Shown here one piece after another: positions 47,372 through 55,426 of a stretch of DNA of 64,000 nucleotides. Origin of the DNA: Caldilineaceae bacterium. Its GTDB lineage: Bacteria > Chloroflexota > Anaerolineae > Caldilineales > Caldilineaceae. Made by a program: the position numbers and the translations under genes. Under the pieces are notes generated by a model, which saw only the letters and a list, made by a program, of their open reading frames with translations, was not told the origin of the DNA and ran no database searches. Numbering within the stretch: position 1 is the stretch's first letter; each line of letters opens with the position of its first letter. Where the stretch lies: NCBI GenBank assembly GCA_022827195.1, contig JAJDTL010000003.1, positions 1-64,000 on the forward strand, in the 5' to 3' direction.

Positions 47372-48124
47372 TCAAGCCACACTTCTCAGCACAATCTCCC
47401 CGAATGTCTCCTGCTGTTCGGCCGCAATCTCACGTCGCTTGATCAGTTCCAGAACTGCCAGGAAAGTAACGACAATTTCAAGGCGGCTGCGGCTCTGCAT
47501 AAGAAACGCGGCAAAGGGCAATACTTTGTCCGATGCGCCATTTGCGCGTTTGAATCCATCAAACCGCGCTCGAATATCGGCGATCTTCTCAGCAACCGTG
47601 ATTGGGTGAACGCGGACGGTGGGTGTAGCCGGACTGCTGGGCAAATCGTGCAGCGCACGGTTTGCAGCCTCAGCCAGTCTGGCTATCGTCAAGGTGGAAA
47701 AGTCCAACCGGCGCTCCATCTGCGGCGGTGGCGCGAGGCGCGCAGTCGTTCGCAGTCCTATCTCTGCGCGAAGCCGCAACTCTTCCACCGCGGCCTGGAA
47801 GCGGCGATAGTCCAGCAACTGTTGGATCAGCGCCTCGCTCGGCTTCTCCTCCGTCTCATCCTCGGCCGCCCGGGGCAAGAGGCCGCGGCTCTTTATGTAG
47901 AGCAGACGCGCCGCCACCGCAAGAAAATCGGCCAACGCCTCAGGCTCTATCTCCTGAATCTGTTCGATGGCGCGCAGGTATTGATCGGTAATCGCCACCA
48001 GCGAGACTTCGGTTATGTCCAACTCTTGGCGTTCGATCAGGTGGAGGAGAAGGGCGATCGGTCCGTCGTAGATCGGCAGATGGACCGCGTAGCCGGAACC
48101 GAGGGGATTGGGAGCAGCCTCCAT
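47372..48124 (-). CDS. scpA: Segregation and condensation protein A
   Basis: ScpA (kleisin) bridges the SMC heads in chromosome condensation. YDGPIALLLHLIERQELDITEVSLVAITDQYL is the N-terminal SMC-contact helix; EALADFLAVAARLLYIKSRGLLP follows; the winged-helix C-terminus ends in FLAVLELIKRREIAAEQQETFGEI. The frame reaches TTG 48139, but ATG 48124 avoids overlap with the amidase gene upstream. No scpB lies next to it. Confidence 0.93.
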   Translation of the reverse strand: MEAAPNPLGSGYAVHLPIYDGPIALLLHLIERQELDITEVSLVAITDQYLRAIEQIQEIEPEALADFLAVAARLLYIKSRGLLPRAAEDETEEKPSEALIQQLLDYRRFQAAVEELRLRAEIGLRTTARLAPPPQMERRLDFSTLTIARLAEAANRALHDLPSSPATPTVRVHPITVAEKIADIRARFDGFKRANGASDKVLPFAAFLMQSRSRLEIVVTFLAVLELIKRREIAAEQQETFGEIVLRSVA

Positions 48125-48128
48125 GCCG

Positions 48129-51100
48129 CTAGGACTCAAGCAGCGAACGGAAGCGGCGTCCGTCGTGGACCAGCTGCATCAACCTGTGGGCAGCTGTGAA
48201 CTCTTCGCTGTCATTGAGACGGTCGATTGCCACACCTGTGTCCGCCAGGCGCTGCAACTCTTCCGGTGTCACGCTCGCGCCCGTCCCAACGAGCGTCACA
48301 TAACGCGCAAGCAGGGCATCATTCAGGCGAGTGCCGGCGGTTGGCGAAAACTTTTCAAAGTAGTCTCCCGCCTCTGCCATCGCCCTTTCCATCGCCTCTT
48401 CCGTTGGAAAGAGAATATAGTGATATGGGGGAACCTCGCTCTGTACCTTATCGATCTCGTCCAGAAGCATGTCCCGCCAGCGCGATCCTTCCAGCCATTC
48501 GCTCCCGGGACAGGCCGTGTGATTGTTAGAAAACTCCCGGTGGCCCAAAATTTTGGAGGGCGAAATCTCCAACTCCTGCAACAGCCATGCCATGAGAAAA
48601 GCGCCCGATCGGATCTGGTCGGGCGTGGGTACGTAACCGTTCATAAAACTGCCGGCAAACACGACACCAACCGAATAATAATTGTGTCTGCCTACGTGGT
48701 ATGCCCTCGACTCCACAGGCTGGGTCTGCAGGATTTCGCCGTCCGCAGGGATGAAGTAATGGTAGCCAATTCCAGGCCAGGCCCTCTTACCGCGCGTAAG
48801 GTCTTCGTCTATGTGCGCCTGCGCAATCCGCTCGGGACCAATGGTGGTCGGCAGGGCTGTATGATGGACCGCCAGGTAGTCGATGGCCGACAGCGGGCGT
48901 GTACGGTAGCGCAGCGAAGGATGGCTGGGAAGGTCAAGCGTAACGTCCTGAATCTGAGGTCTTTCGATTTGCTGCCTTTTCCCCTGCTGTCCACTTTCTA
49001 GCCGTCCCTCCAGCCGGGCCGCCACCGGGCTTTCCGATGTCTCGCCTTCACCTAACTGGCGCAGATCTGGCGGGCCAAGTCTGTCCTCGCGCGCGGCTGC
49101 CTTCGCAATCGTCTCCGCGCCATCGTTGCCCGTCCGCACCGCCGTGATGAGAATGTCTTTCCAGCGCCTCCCTTGCAGCCACTGCTCGCCGGGAGAAGAA
49201 TGACTGATGAATTCATTCACCCCGCGGATGCTTGCCAGCGTCAACTGGGGGATCTCCTCCAGCAACCACGCAATTAAATCTCTGCCGGACCTGATTTGCG
49301 CGGGCGTCGGAATGTCATCATCGAACTTGCCGGCGAAGCCTATGTTAATGGCGCGGGCGATATACGGGAGCCTGCCATCCACCACCTCAGTCAGTGGCTG
49401 CGTCTGATAAACTGCGCCATTCGAAGAGATGAAGTACTGGTAAAGGATTCCCGGAAGCCGGCGGTGGAATGCCGTCGCGATCGTCTGCAGAGGCGTGATC
49501 GGCGGCGCAGCGGTGTGGTTGATGACGATGAACTCGACGTCTTCCAACCGTCGTTTAACCATGCGCTGCGGGTCGCGCGAAAGTCGACCGATCACATCGT
49601 CCATCGCCGGTTTCGCCGCAGTTACCTTGTCCAAATCTGAAGCCGGTAGCACGTCATCCGGCACATTCGGCGCATCGCCCACCATTTCCGCCGCCTCTGC
49701 CAGCGGTGCATCGGTGAGGGATTCGAAGACCCGTTCGTGAAGAATGTGCTTCCAGGCCGGACCGGCGTCAAATGTCCTGCCGGGACTGGACGTGTCCAAC
49801 AGATCGCACAGACCGACGACGCTTTGAGCGTTCAATTGAAACTGAGGCAGAAGCAGCGCGCACAGTTTCGCTGCCGCCGTCAACTGCACTGAAGGCGGGG
49901 CCGCATCGTCAAAGTTACCTTCCAGGCAGATGTTTACGCCGGTCAGGCTCCACTCCGCTTCGTCATTGACAACCGCCTCCAGCTCGGACACCTGCAGAAT
50001 CTCGCCGCTAGCCAGCACAAAATAATGGTATGCAATGCCAGGATAACCCTGCGAGATGTGCGCCTCGGCAATCGATACAAGCGGTACGCCTGGCGGCGCG
50101 GCGGTGTGACAGATTACAAGCCTTCGAATCTGGTCGGGCGTCCGACGAGCAAATGGATGGTCTCCTCGCGGCAGTGTATCCGCAATATCTACCACGGCCG
50201 TTTCGCGCGTCCCCGGTGAAGCACCCGCTCTCTCGACAAGGGACAGATTCGTCGTCGTTACAGGTCTTGTCGGCGGTTCCACGCGCTGCCAGTCCTGCGC
50301 CGCGGGGAGTTCAGCGACAGGGATGGAGGACGAGCTTTCGACCGCCTCGGATTCCGCTTCGCCCACACTCAGCCAGCGTGTCAGAATATCGGACTGCATA
50401 TCCTCAAACCAGCTTTCACCGCCGCGAATCAGGTCCAGCACCAACGTATAATTGCCGGGCTGGTCGGGAAGGACCAACTGCGCGTCAAATGTGACCTCCT
50501 CTCCCGGCGCGACGTCGTGCGGAAGCGGCGTCAGCTTCGGACGCCCATCAGGGTAGGGCAGCCGTTCCCGCTTTTGCGAAAAGTGATAGCTGAGCGCAAC
50601 CTGCTGGGACCCACCGGCAGGCCATGCTATCGTGCCAGAGTTGCGGACAGTGACCGGAAAATTGACCTGCTGACCGGCGAGCAGAGGGTTGGGGGGTCTC
50701 CCCTTAAGCCACTGTACGCGATAGACCATCCCGCGACCCAGATCCATCTCCTCCGCGTCTTCGACTTCGGGCGGCTCGGGCGCGTCTTCCACCGGCTGAA
50801 TCTCCGGGAGGGGCGCCGTCCTGCTGACTGCCTTGAGGTGTTCAGTCTCCTTCTGCCAGCGGTATTCGTTTCGCAGCGCGTTACGAAAGTCCTCAATGAC
50901 CCCTTCTTTACCCTTGATATGCCAGCGGTCCAGTTGCGGCCACCGGTATAGCACCAGCGCATGAATCTGTTGCCCGTTCTGCCGGTTCCAGCGGTCAACT
51001 TCGGCAAAGGCTGCCTGTATCCAGCCTCGGTTCACGTTTTCCCACGGGCGGCCCTGATCCGTCTCGGTTATGTAGACCGGAAGATGGCGCATATTCACCG

Positions 51101-51899
51101 GAATCGCCTGCATGAAGTCCCGGTAAGCTTGAAAGTGACAAAAATAGTTGGGAAAGCTGGGCAACTTGCTGTTGTCCAGGATCAAGGTCGGATTTGTGCC
51201 GTGTGTATAGGTATGCAGCGTGATCCCGTCGCAGCCGGTCGCGCCGCATTGCAGCAGGATATCCTGAAAGTACTTGATCCAATCTCCGCTGGCGTTGCCC
51301 GGATAGACCGTCTGGCTGTTCCAAGGCGCGACCGCCCCGATCAGCACACGATCCTTCTCGTGTCCCTCAAGCCTATGAATCGACTGCCTGCACATCCCAT
51401 AGCAACTGGCGTAAAGCTGGGGTGTGATAAGCTCTCCACCCTCTGCCGCTTCCGTCGCACCTTCTCGATCCGAGGCGGGAAACAGGGCGCTGAAGCGTTC
51501 CGGCAAGCTGCGAAGCGTGGGGTCGTCGGCGAGCGAGTCGTCAATATGTGGGCGCGCAACTGTCGGCTCTGCAGTTGGCCGCTCGGCCGCATAGTTCATC
51601 TCGTTGCCGATTACCCAGTGGCTGCAACCTTGGCTTGCGGCAACAAAATTGGCACAGCGGCGCGCAAAATTGGCGTATTCGCTGCTCGGCGGAAGTGTCC
51701 CCTGGGGATAGTAGCCGTTGTTGAGGCGTACAATCACACCCAGGCCCTGGAGACTGTACGAAGAATAATCTCTGCCGCTGAGATCTTGCGGGTCGTGCCC
51801 CAAGACCTCGCTGAATACTATCCAGCCCGTCCTTTCGGCCGCGCGCAGATACTCTTCCCCGCCAACATCATGGATGCCAAAGATGTAGTCGCTGATCAC
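48129..51899 (-). CDS. Giant protein: GH-like N-terminus, Ig-like domain, three amidase_2 (PGRP) domains
   Basis: The 1256-residue protein has an N-terminal ~350-residue part resembling a (beta/alpha)8 glycosidase-like domain (HWVIGNEMNYA with a possible acid/base NE, and YITETDQG with a possible nucleophile). An NBR1-like Ig domain follows (~385-515). Then three N-acetylmuramoyl-L-alanine amidase/PGRP repeats occur: A (~590-725, ICHTAAPP), B (~785-920, INHTAAPP), C (~1000-1150, VHHTALP). Only C keeps the full zinc set (H1012, H1120 in GHREF, C1130 in TACPG); A and B have Asp/Asn and Ser instead. No signal peptide is seen from GTG 51899. The last ~100 residues are of unknown type. Confidence 0.85.
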   Translation of the reverse strand: MISDYIFGIHDVGGEEYLRAAERTGWIVFSEVLGHDPQDLSGRDYSSYSLQGLGVIVRLNNGYYPQGTLPPSSEYANFARRCANFVAASQGCSHWVIGNEMNYAAERPTAEPTVARPHIDDSLADDPTLRSLPERFSALFPASDREGATEAAEGGELITPQLYASCYGMCRQSIHRLEGHEKDRVLIGAVAPWNSQTVYPGNASGDWIKYFQDILLQCGATGCDGITLHTYTHGTNPTLILDNSKLPSFPNYFCHFQAYRDFMQAIPVNMRHLPVYITETDQGRPWENVNRGWIQAAFAEVDRWNRQNGQQIHALVLYRWPQLDRWHIKGKEGVIEDFRNALRNEYRWQKETEHLKAVSRTAPLPEIQPVEDAPEPPEVEDAEEMDLGRGMVYRVQWLKGRPPNPLLAGQQVNFPVTVRNSGTIAWPAGGSQQVALSYHFSQKRERLPYPDGRPKLTPLPHDVAPGEEVTFDAQLVLPDQPGNYTLVLDLIRGGESWFEDMQSDILTRWLSVGEAESEAVESSSSIPVAELPAAQDWQRVEPPTRPVTTTNLSLVERAGASPGTRETAVVDIADTLPRGDHPFARRTPDQIRRLVICHTAAPPGVPLVSIAEAHISQGYPGIAYHYFVLASGEILQVSELEAVVNDEAEWSLTGVNICLEGNFDDAAPPSVQLTAAAKLCALLLPQFQLNAQSVVGLCDLLDTSSPGRTFDAGPAWKHILHERVFESLTDAPLAEAAEMVGDAPNVPDDVLPASDLDKVTAAKPAMDDVIGRLSRDPQRMVKRRLEDVEFIVINHTAAPPITPLQTIATAFHRRLPGILYQYFISSNGAVYQTQPLTEVVDGRLPYIARAINIGFAGKFDDDIPTPAQIRSGRDLIAWLLEEIPQLTLASIRGVNEFISHSSPGEQWLQGRRWKDILITAVRTGNDGAETIAKAAAREDRLGPPDLRQLGEGETSESPVAARLEGRLESGQQGKRQQIERPQIQDVTLDLPSHPSLRYRTRPLSAIDYLAVHHTALPTTIGPERIAQAHIDEDLTRGKRAWPGIGYHYFIPADGEILQTQPVESRAYHVGRHNYYSVGVVFAGSFMNGYVPTPDQIRSGAFLMAWLLQELEISPSKILGHREFSNNHTACPGSEWLEGSRWRDMLLDEIDKVQSEVPPYHYILFPTEEAMERAMAEAGDYFEKFSPTAGTRLNDALLARYVTLVGTGASVTPEELQRLADTGVAIDRLNDSEEFTAAHRLMQLVHDGRRFRSLLES

Positions 51900-52155
51900 C
51901 GGTCGCTAATGTCGTCTGCCGCAATTGGATTGGTAACCGCCACTGCCGATTTTGCGTGGAAACAGTCGTTAAACGTGGACACGTTTTTCGTGGAAATCGC
52001 GATAATCTCCGGCCCGCGCGCACGCAAAAAGCGAAGTTCGGAGAACAAATAAACCCTGATACAAATGGTGCAAACAGGGTAGAAGTGCGTATGCTAAACC
52101 ATTGTAATACAGGGGAAAATGAAGGGCAAATGCGCCAAAAAAATCTTCCTCTACG

Positions 52156-54345
52156 CTACGCTGCCCAATCTCCTGTTTCAGCCTGCACGCGGTTGAGCAG
52201 ATGCAGGAGCGGCCCCCTCTGCTCCGCACCCCTCTCGCCGTAGTCGCTCAGCCCCAGGAAGATACTGCTGCGGGCGCGTCGCAAGAGGCCTGCCAACAGG
52301 CGGAACAGGCTGTCCTGACTGTACTCCACTTCGTCAATGTCTGTCCACAGCCGAGCCGGCTCCCAATTGCGCGAAAGGACATGGGGATGGGTCAGTGGCT
52401 GGTATATTCGCCTTCCCCACCCCTGGGCGCCTATGTCAAGCCAGAACTGGATATCCACACTGCGGTTTCGCATCAGAAAAGTATAGGCAGGCGCGATGAA
52501 CACGGCATTCTCTTCCTCCGTCCAGGATGGCACATGGAGGGCGCCCAGCGCGCCGCTCTCCACCAATTGCACGTATTCGCGGCCCGTGGCGATGTGCAGT
52601 GAGTTCGACGGGTCGGCTGGGGCCTCGGTTGGCTCGCCTACAGCCAAACGGAAATTGCGGGCAGATCGGGCGAGTTGATCGGCAATCAGGGCCGCGTCGT
52701 GGCGTTGGTGAAACCCGTAGCCAGGCTGGCTGAGCAGTTCACCGAAGATGCGAGCAAAGAACTGGTCGAGAGGAGTAAAGCCGGCCTCGGCTCGGTAGTC
52801 GGTCAACCAGGACCTCAGCCGGTTGTAGATTTCCCCACAAGCAAAGGACACCCTTTCCTGCACATCTCCCCGAAGCTCCTCAAAATCAGGCAGCGTCCCT
52901 TCCGAGGCGCCTCGTCCTCTATGGGCCGCGTGGGCCAGTACACTGGCGCGAACCGTGTCCAACCGATCGATGGCGTTGCCGAGAGCCAGCGTTAAGTCCG
53001 AGGGCTGCGGAACCCGCCGCCAACTTGGATGCGCCAGGTCGGCAAACGTAAGAAGCGTACGTACCACCGGCTCCGCATTCAGGGGACGGCTCGGGCGGTG
53101 GCTGGCGGAAGGAACTCCCCTCTCTTTGAGCCGCGAATAAAGGCTGAAGCGCAACGCATCGCTCATGAACGGGGCCAGTACCGCGATCTGGCCCGGCGCG
53201 ACAGCTCTATACTTTACCAGACGCTCGATCTCCTCGACGACCCACTCGATCATCTGGGGATAGAAGCGATGAGACTGTTTCGGAAACACAATCGGGAGAT
53301 CAGACTCCAGGCCTTCACGCCCGGAGGTAGAGTTTGCCTCTGAGATGCGCTGACCGTCTGGTCGCTGGAGGGTTAGGCGAAGTCTGTCAATCACTCTTTC
53401 TATCCCAGGCGCCGTCACGCGACTGGAGGTCAACCGGGCCCGGTGAGCGACGCTACCGGCCAGATGCTCCGCGTTGATGGGGTCGGCGCCAAGAAAGGCC
53501 CGATATCCCCCGTCCTCATCAAGTAAAATAAGCGCACTTTCCAAGTGGGGCAGCCACCGGCCGACCAAAGCCTGCCCGGCATAGGTTTCCTCTTCCGCGT
53601 TTTCGAAGACCAGATGGCGATACGTGCGGAAGAGGTGGGTCTCGCACCACTTGCTTTCGAGAATCTCATCAATGAAGATCTGCATCTGCAAGCTGTAATC
53701 GATCAAAGATTTCTGTTTGCAGTGCGCCCGGAACTCGTGACTGATTCGTCGTGCCGCCTTCATGACATTCAGCCTTGCGATCATCTGTTCACCCGGTGGG
53801 ACCGTGTTTTCCAAGCGATCATACGCCTTGTCAATCGTGAGGCCGAGAAGCGCCGCCTTGTTGAGATTGTCCAGCACCTGGCTTATGATGCGGCTTCTTT
53901 GAACGCGGATGGAGTCGAACTCGGCCTGCTGAATGGCTGCGTCCACAAAACGAGTCATGTGATACTGGGTCGTTTCCAGATTGAGGAAGGTTGGCTCTAC
54001 GCGCGGATCGGCAAAGCAGACCGCTTCAGCCACGAGCGGCCAGTACAGCGCGACGCTCGAACGTGCAAGCGACGCCAGCGTCTTTATCTGAACCTGCGCG
54101 CCGGCCGGCAAATCCGAGCGGCGCAACGCTTCTGTGTATGGATGCCCAAGCGTCCGCTGCGGGACCAATACGAGAATCTGGTCTCCCCGAATGCGTTCCT
54201 GCCCAAGCAGATGCTTTATCCGCTCTATGGCGATGGTCGTCTTGCCCGCGCCGAACGGACCGCTCAGAAAGAGTGTATTGGGTTGGAGAAAGAGTTCGTC
54301 AGTCAAGACCGTGTATTCAGGCCCAGTAGGAGCAGACAACCCCAA
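52156..54345 (-). CDS. UvrD/AddB-like P-loop ATPase with degenerate Walker B
   Basis: The 729-residue protein has a Walker A near the N-terminus (LSGPFGAGKTTIAIERI) and QILVLVPQRTLGHPYTEALR, resembling the first helicase motifs of UvrD/AddB-like proteins. The Walker B region reads HLVFENAEEETYAG, lacking the canonical DExx. FAPFMSDALRFSLYSRLKERG-type and GVPSASHRPSRPL pieces later resemble the second helicase domain. It resembles uncharacterised AddB/UvrD-like proteins; helicase activity is doubtful. The start is unclear (TTG 54345 or a nearby codon). It lies 156 nt downstream of the thioredoxin-like gene. Confidence 0.65.
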   Translation of the reverse strand: MGLSAPTGPEYTVLTDELFLQPNTLFLSGPFGAGKTTIAIERIKHLLGQERIRGDQILVLVPQRTLGHPYTEALRRSDLPAGAQVQIKTLASLARSSVALYWPLVAEAVCFADPRVEPTFLNLETTQYHMTRFVDAAIQQAEFDSIRVQRSRIISQVLDNLNKAALLGLTIDKAYDRLENTVPPGEQMIARLNVMKAARRISHEFRAHCKQKSLIDYSLQMQIFIDEILESKWCETHLFRTYRHLVFENAEEETYAGQALVGRWLPHLESALILLDEDGGYRAFLGADPINAEHLAGSVAHRARLTSSRVTAPGIERVIDRLRLTLQRPDGQRISEANSTSGREGLESDLPIVFPKQSHRFYPQMIEWVVEEIERLVKYRAVAPGQIAVLAPFMSDALRFSLYSRLKERGVPSASHRPSRPLNAEPVVRTLLTFADLAHPSWRRVPQPSDLTLALGNAIDRLDTVRASVLAHAAHRGRGASEGTLPDFEELRGDVQERVSFACGEIYNRLRSWLTDYRAEAGFTPLDQFFARIFGELLSQPGYGFHQRHDAALIADQLARSARNFRLAVGEPTEAPADPSNSLHIATGREYVQLVESGALGALHVPSWTEEENAVFIAPAYTFLMRNRSVDIQFWLDIGAQGWGRRIYQPLTHPHVLSRNWEPARLWTDIDEVEYSQDSLFRLLAGLLRRARSSIFLGLSDYGERGAEQRGPLLHLLNRVQAETGDWAA

Positions 54346-54501
54346 TCAAATGCAGGTGGGGTCCGAGGACTGCGCCAAGAATCGCCTGCCTATGTTGCGC
54401 GAGAACGCCGCGCACATTCACGCGGCGCTTGCCTGGCGAAGGTCAGACGCAGGAACGCAGAGGCTATGCATTCCTCCGATCGCAATGGCTATTGAAATTC
54501 G

Positions 54502-55338
54502 TCAATTGGCCGTGGACTGTTCGGCGAGGAGCGCCTGAATCACCGACTCGGAGTAGTCGTACTGGCCTTCGCCGATCTTCAGATATCGGATCTGGCCGCC
54601 CTTGTCGATGAAGTACATCGCCGGCCAGTAGCGGTTGTGGTAAGAGCGCCAGGTCGCCCAATCGTTATCGATCGCGACGGCAAACTCTATCTGCAACCGC
54701 TCCAGCGCCTTTTCCACGTTGTCCACATCCCGTTCATGGGTGAACTCAGGCGTGTGAACACCGATGATGACAAAACCGTCGTCCGCATACTTTTCGTGCC
54801 ATTCCCTCAACGAGGGAATTACGTTGACGCAGTTGTATCACCCATAGGTCCAAAATTCGACCAACACGACCTTGCCCCGCAGGTCCGCCAGCTTGAGCGG
54901 CTCGGAGTTCAGCCATATCTCATTTAAGAGTTCCGGCGCATCCCCTTGCGGCCGCAACTTGGCCAGAAGCTCCAGCTGCTCCGCGCTTGGGCCTACGACC
55001 AGCACGGAATCGCCATCGTCCGACATTTCAGTCTCTTCAACCGCACCTTGGTTGCCGTCCGTCTCGGCAGCCGTTGCATCGTCCTTGGCCGCCTGCTCAG
55101 CCCGAGTCTCCGCCACGCGCGTCTGGATCGCTTCGACCTTTGCGCTCGGATCGGCTTCAAGCTGCGTCGTCGTATCCGGCATTTCGCAGCCGACCAACGT
55201 CAACCCGCATAGCAAAATCAGGAAAAAGACTCGGTGGAGTCGCACGCTCCGGTGCAACGTCCTGGACAATCGAATGGCCCTACCAAGCCCGACGCCCGGG
55301 GGGTGGCGCCGTCCAACCGAGATGTCGGTGGGTCCCAT
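54502..55338 (-). CDS. Thioredoxin-fold lipoprotein, candidate UxxC selenoprotein
   Basis: Two frames, split by a single in-frame TGA at 54838-54840, together make a 278-residue redoxin. The N-terminus has a signal ending in the lipobox LTLVGC (C51), then a charged linker, APELLNEIWLNSEPLKLADLRGKVVLVEFWTYG, then UGA at codon 167, then YNC and VNVIPSLREWHEKY. FWTYxC-x-x-C is the redox motif of TlpA/DipZ-like thioredoxins; the UGA stands in the first Cys place, giving UxxC. The rest (VHTPEF, cis-Pro in YWPAMYFID) is intact. A hairpin just after the UGA fits a bacterial SECIS. A TGC-to-TGA mutation (pseudogene) is the alternative. Start ATG 55338 is supported by an upstream promoter; GTG 55245 is a possible later start. 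Confidence 0.8.
54801..54819 (-). promoter_or_regulatory. Candidate bacterial SECIS element
   Basis: On the coding strand ATTCCCTC-GTT-GAGGGAAT forms a perfect 8-bp stem with a three-base loop. It starts 18 nt after the UGA, and the loop is 26 nt after it. Known bacterial SECIS elements have a short apical loop with an early G, 16-37 nt after the UGA, recognised by SelB. All of those points are met. The stem is inside codons for IPSLREW. Confidence 0.7.
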
Positions 55339-55351
55339 CGTTCGAGTTTTC

Positions 55352-55379
55352 ACTGTATTGTGGCCTAAATGGATGTAAA
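55352..55379 (-). promoter_or_regulatory. Promoter upstream of the UxxC gene
   Basis: On the minus strand TTTACA (55379-55374) and TACAGT (55357-55352) are 16 nt apart. The ATG at 55338 is 13 nt after the -10 box, so the 5' leader would be very short, with no clear ribosome binding site. Confidence 0.55.
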
Positions 55380-55426
55380 GGGAGGCGCGCACTGCGCGCC
55401 TCCGAACCTCACTCGCCTACCGCCTC

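Noticed and set aside
54502..54840. Separate short gene (ATG 54810) for a thioredoxin C-terminal half
   Set aside because: It starts in the middle of the thioredoxin fold, lacks the first active-site residue, and is in frame with the upstream ORF across a single TGA; one recoded gene is the better reading.
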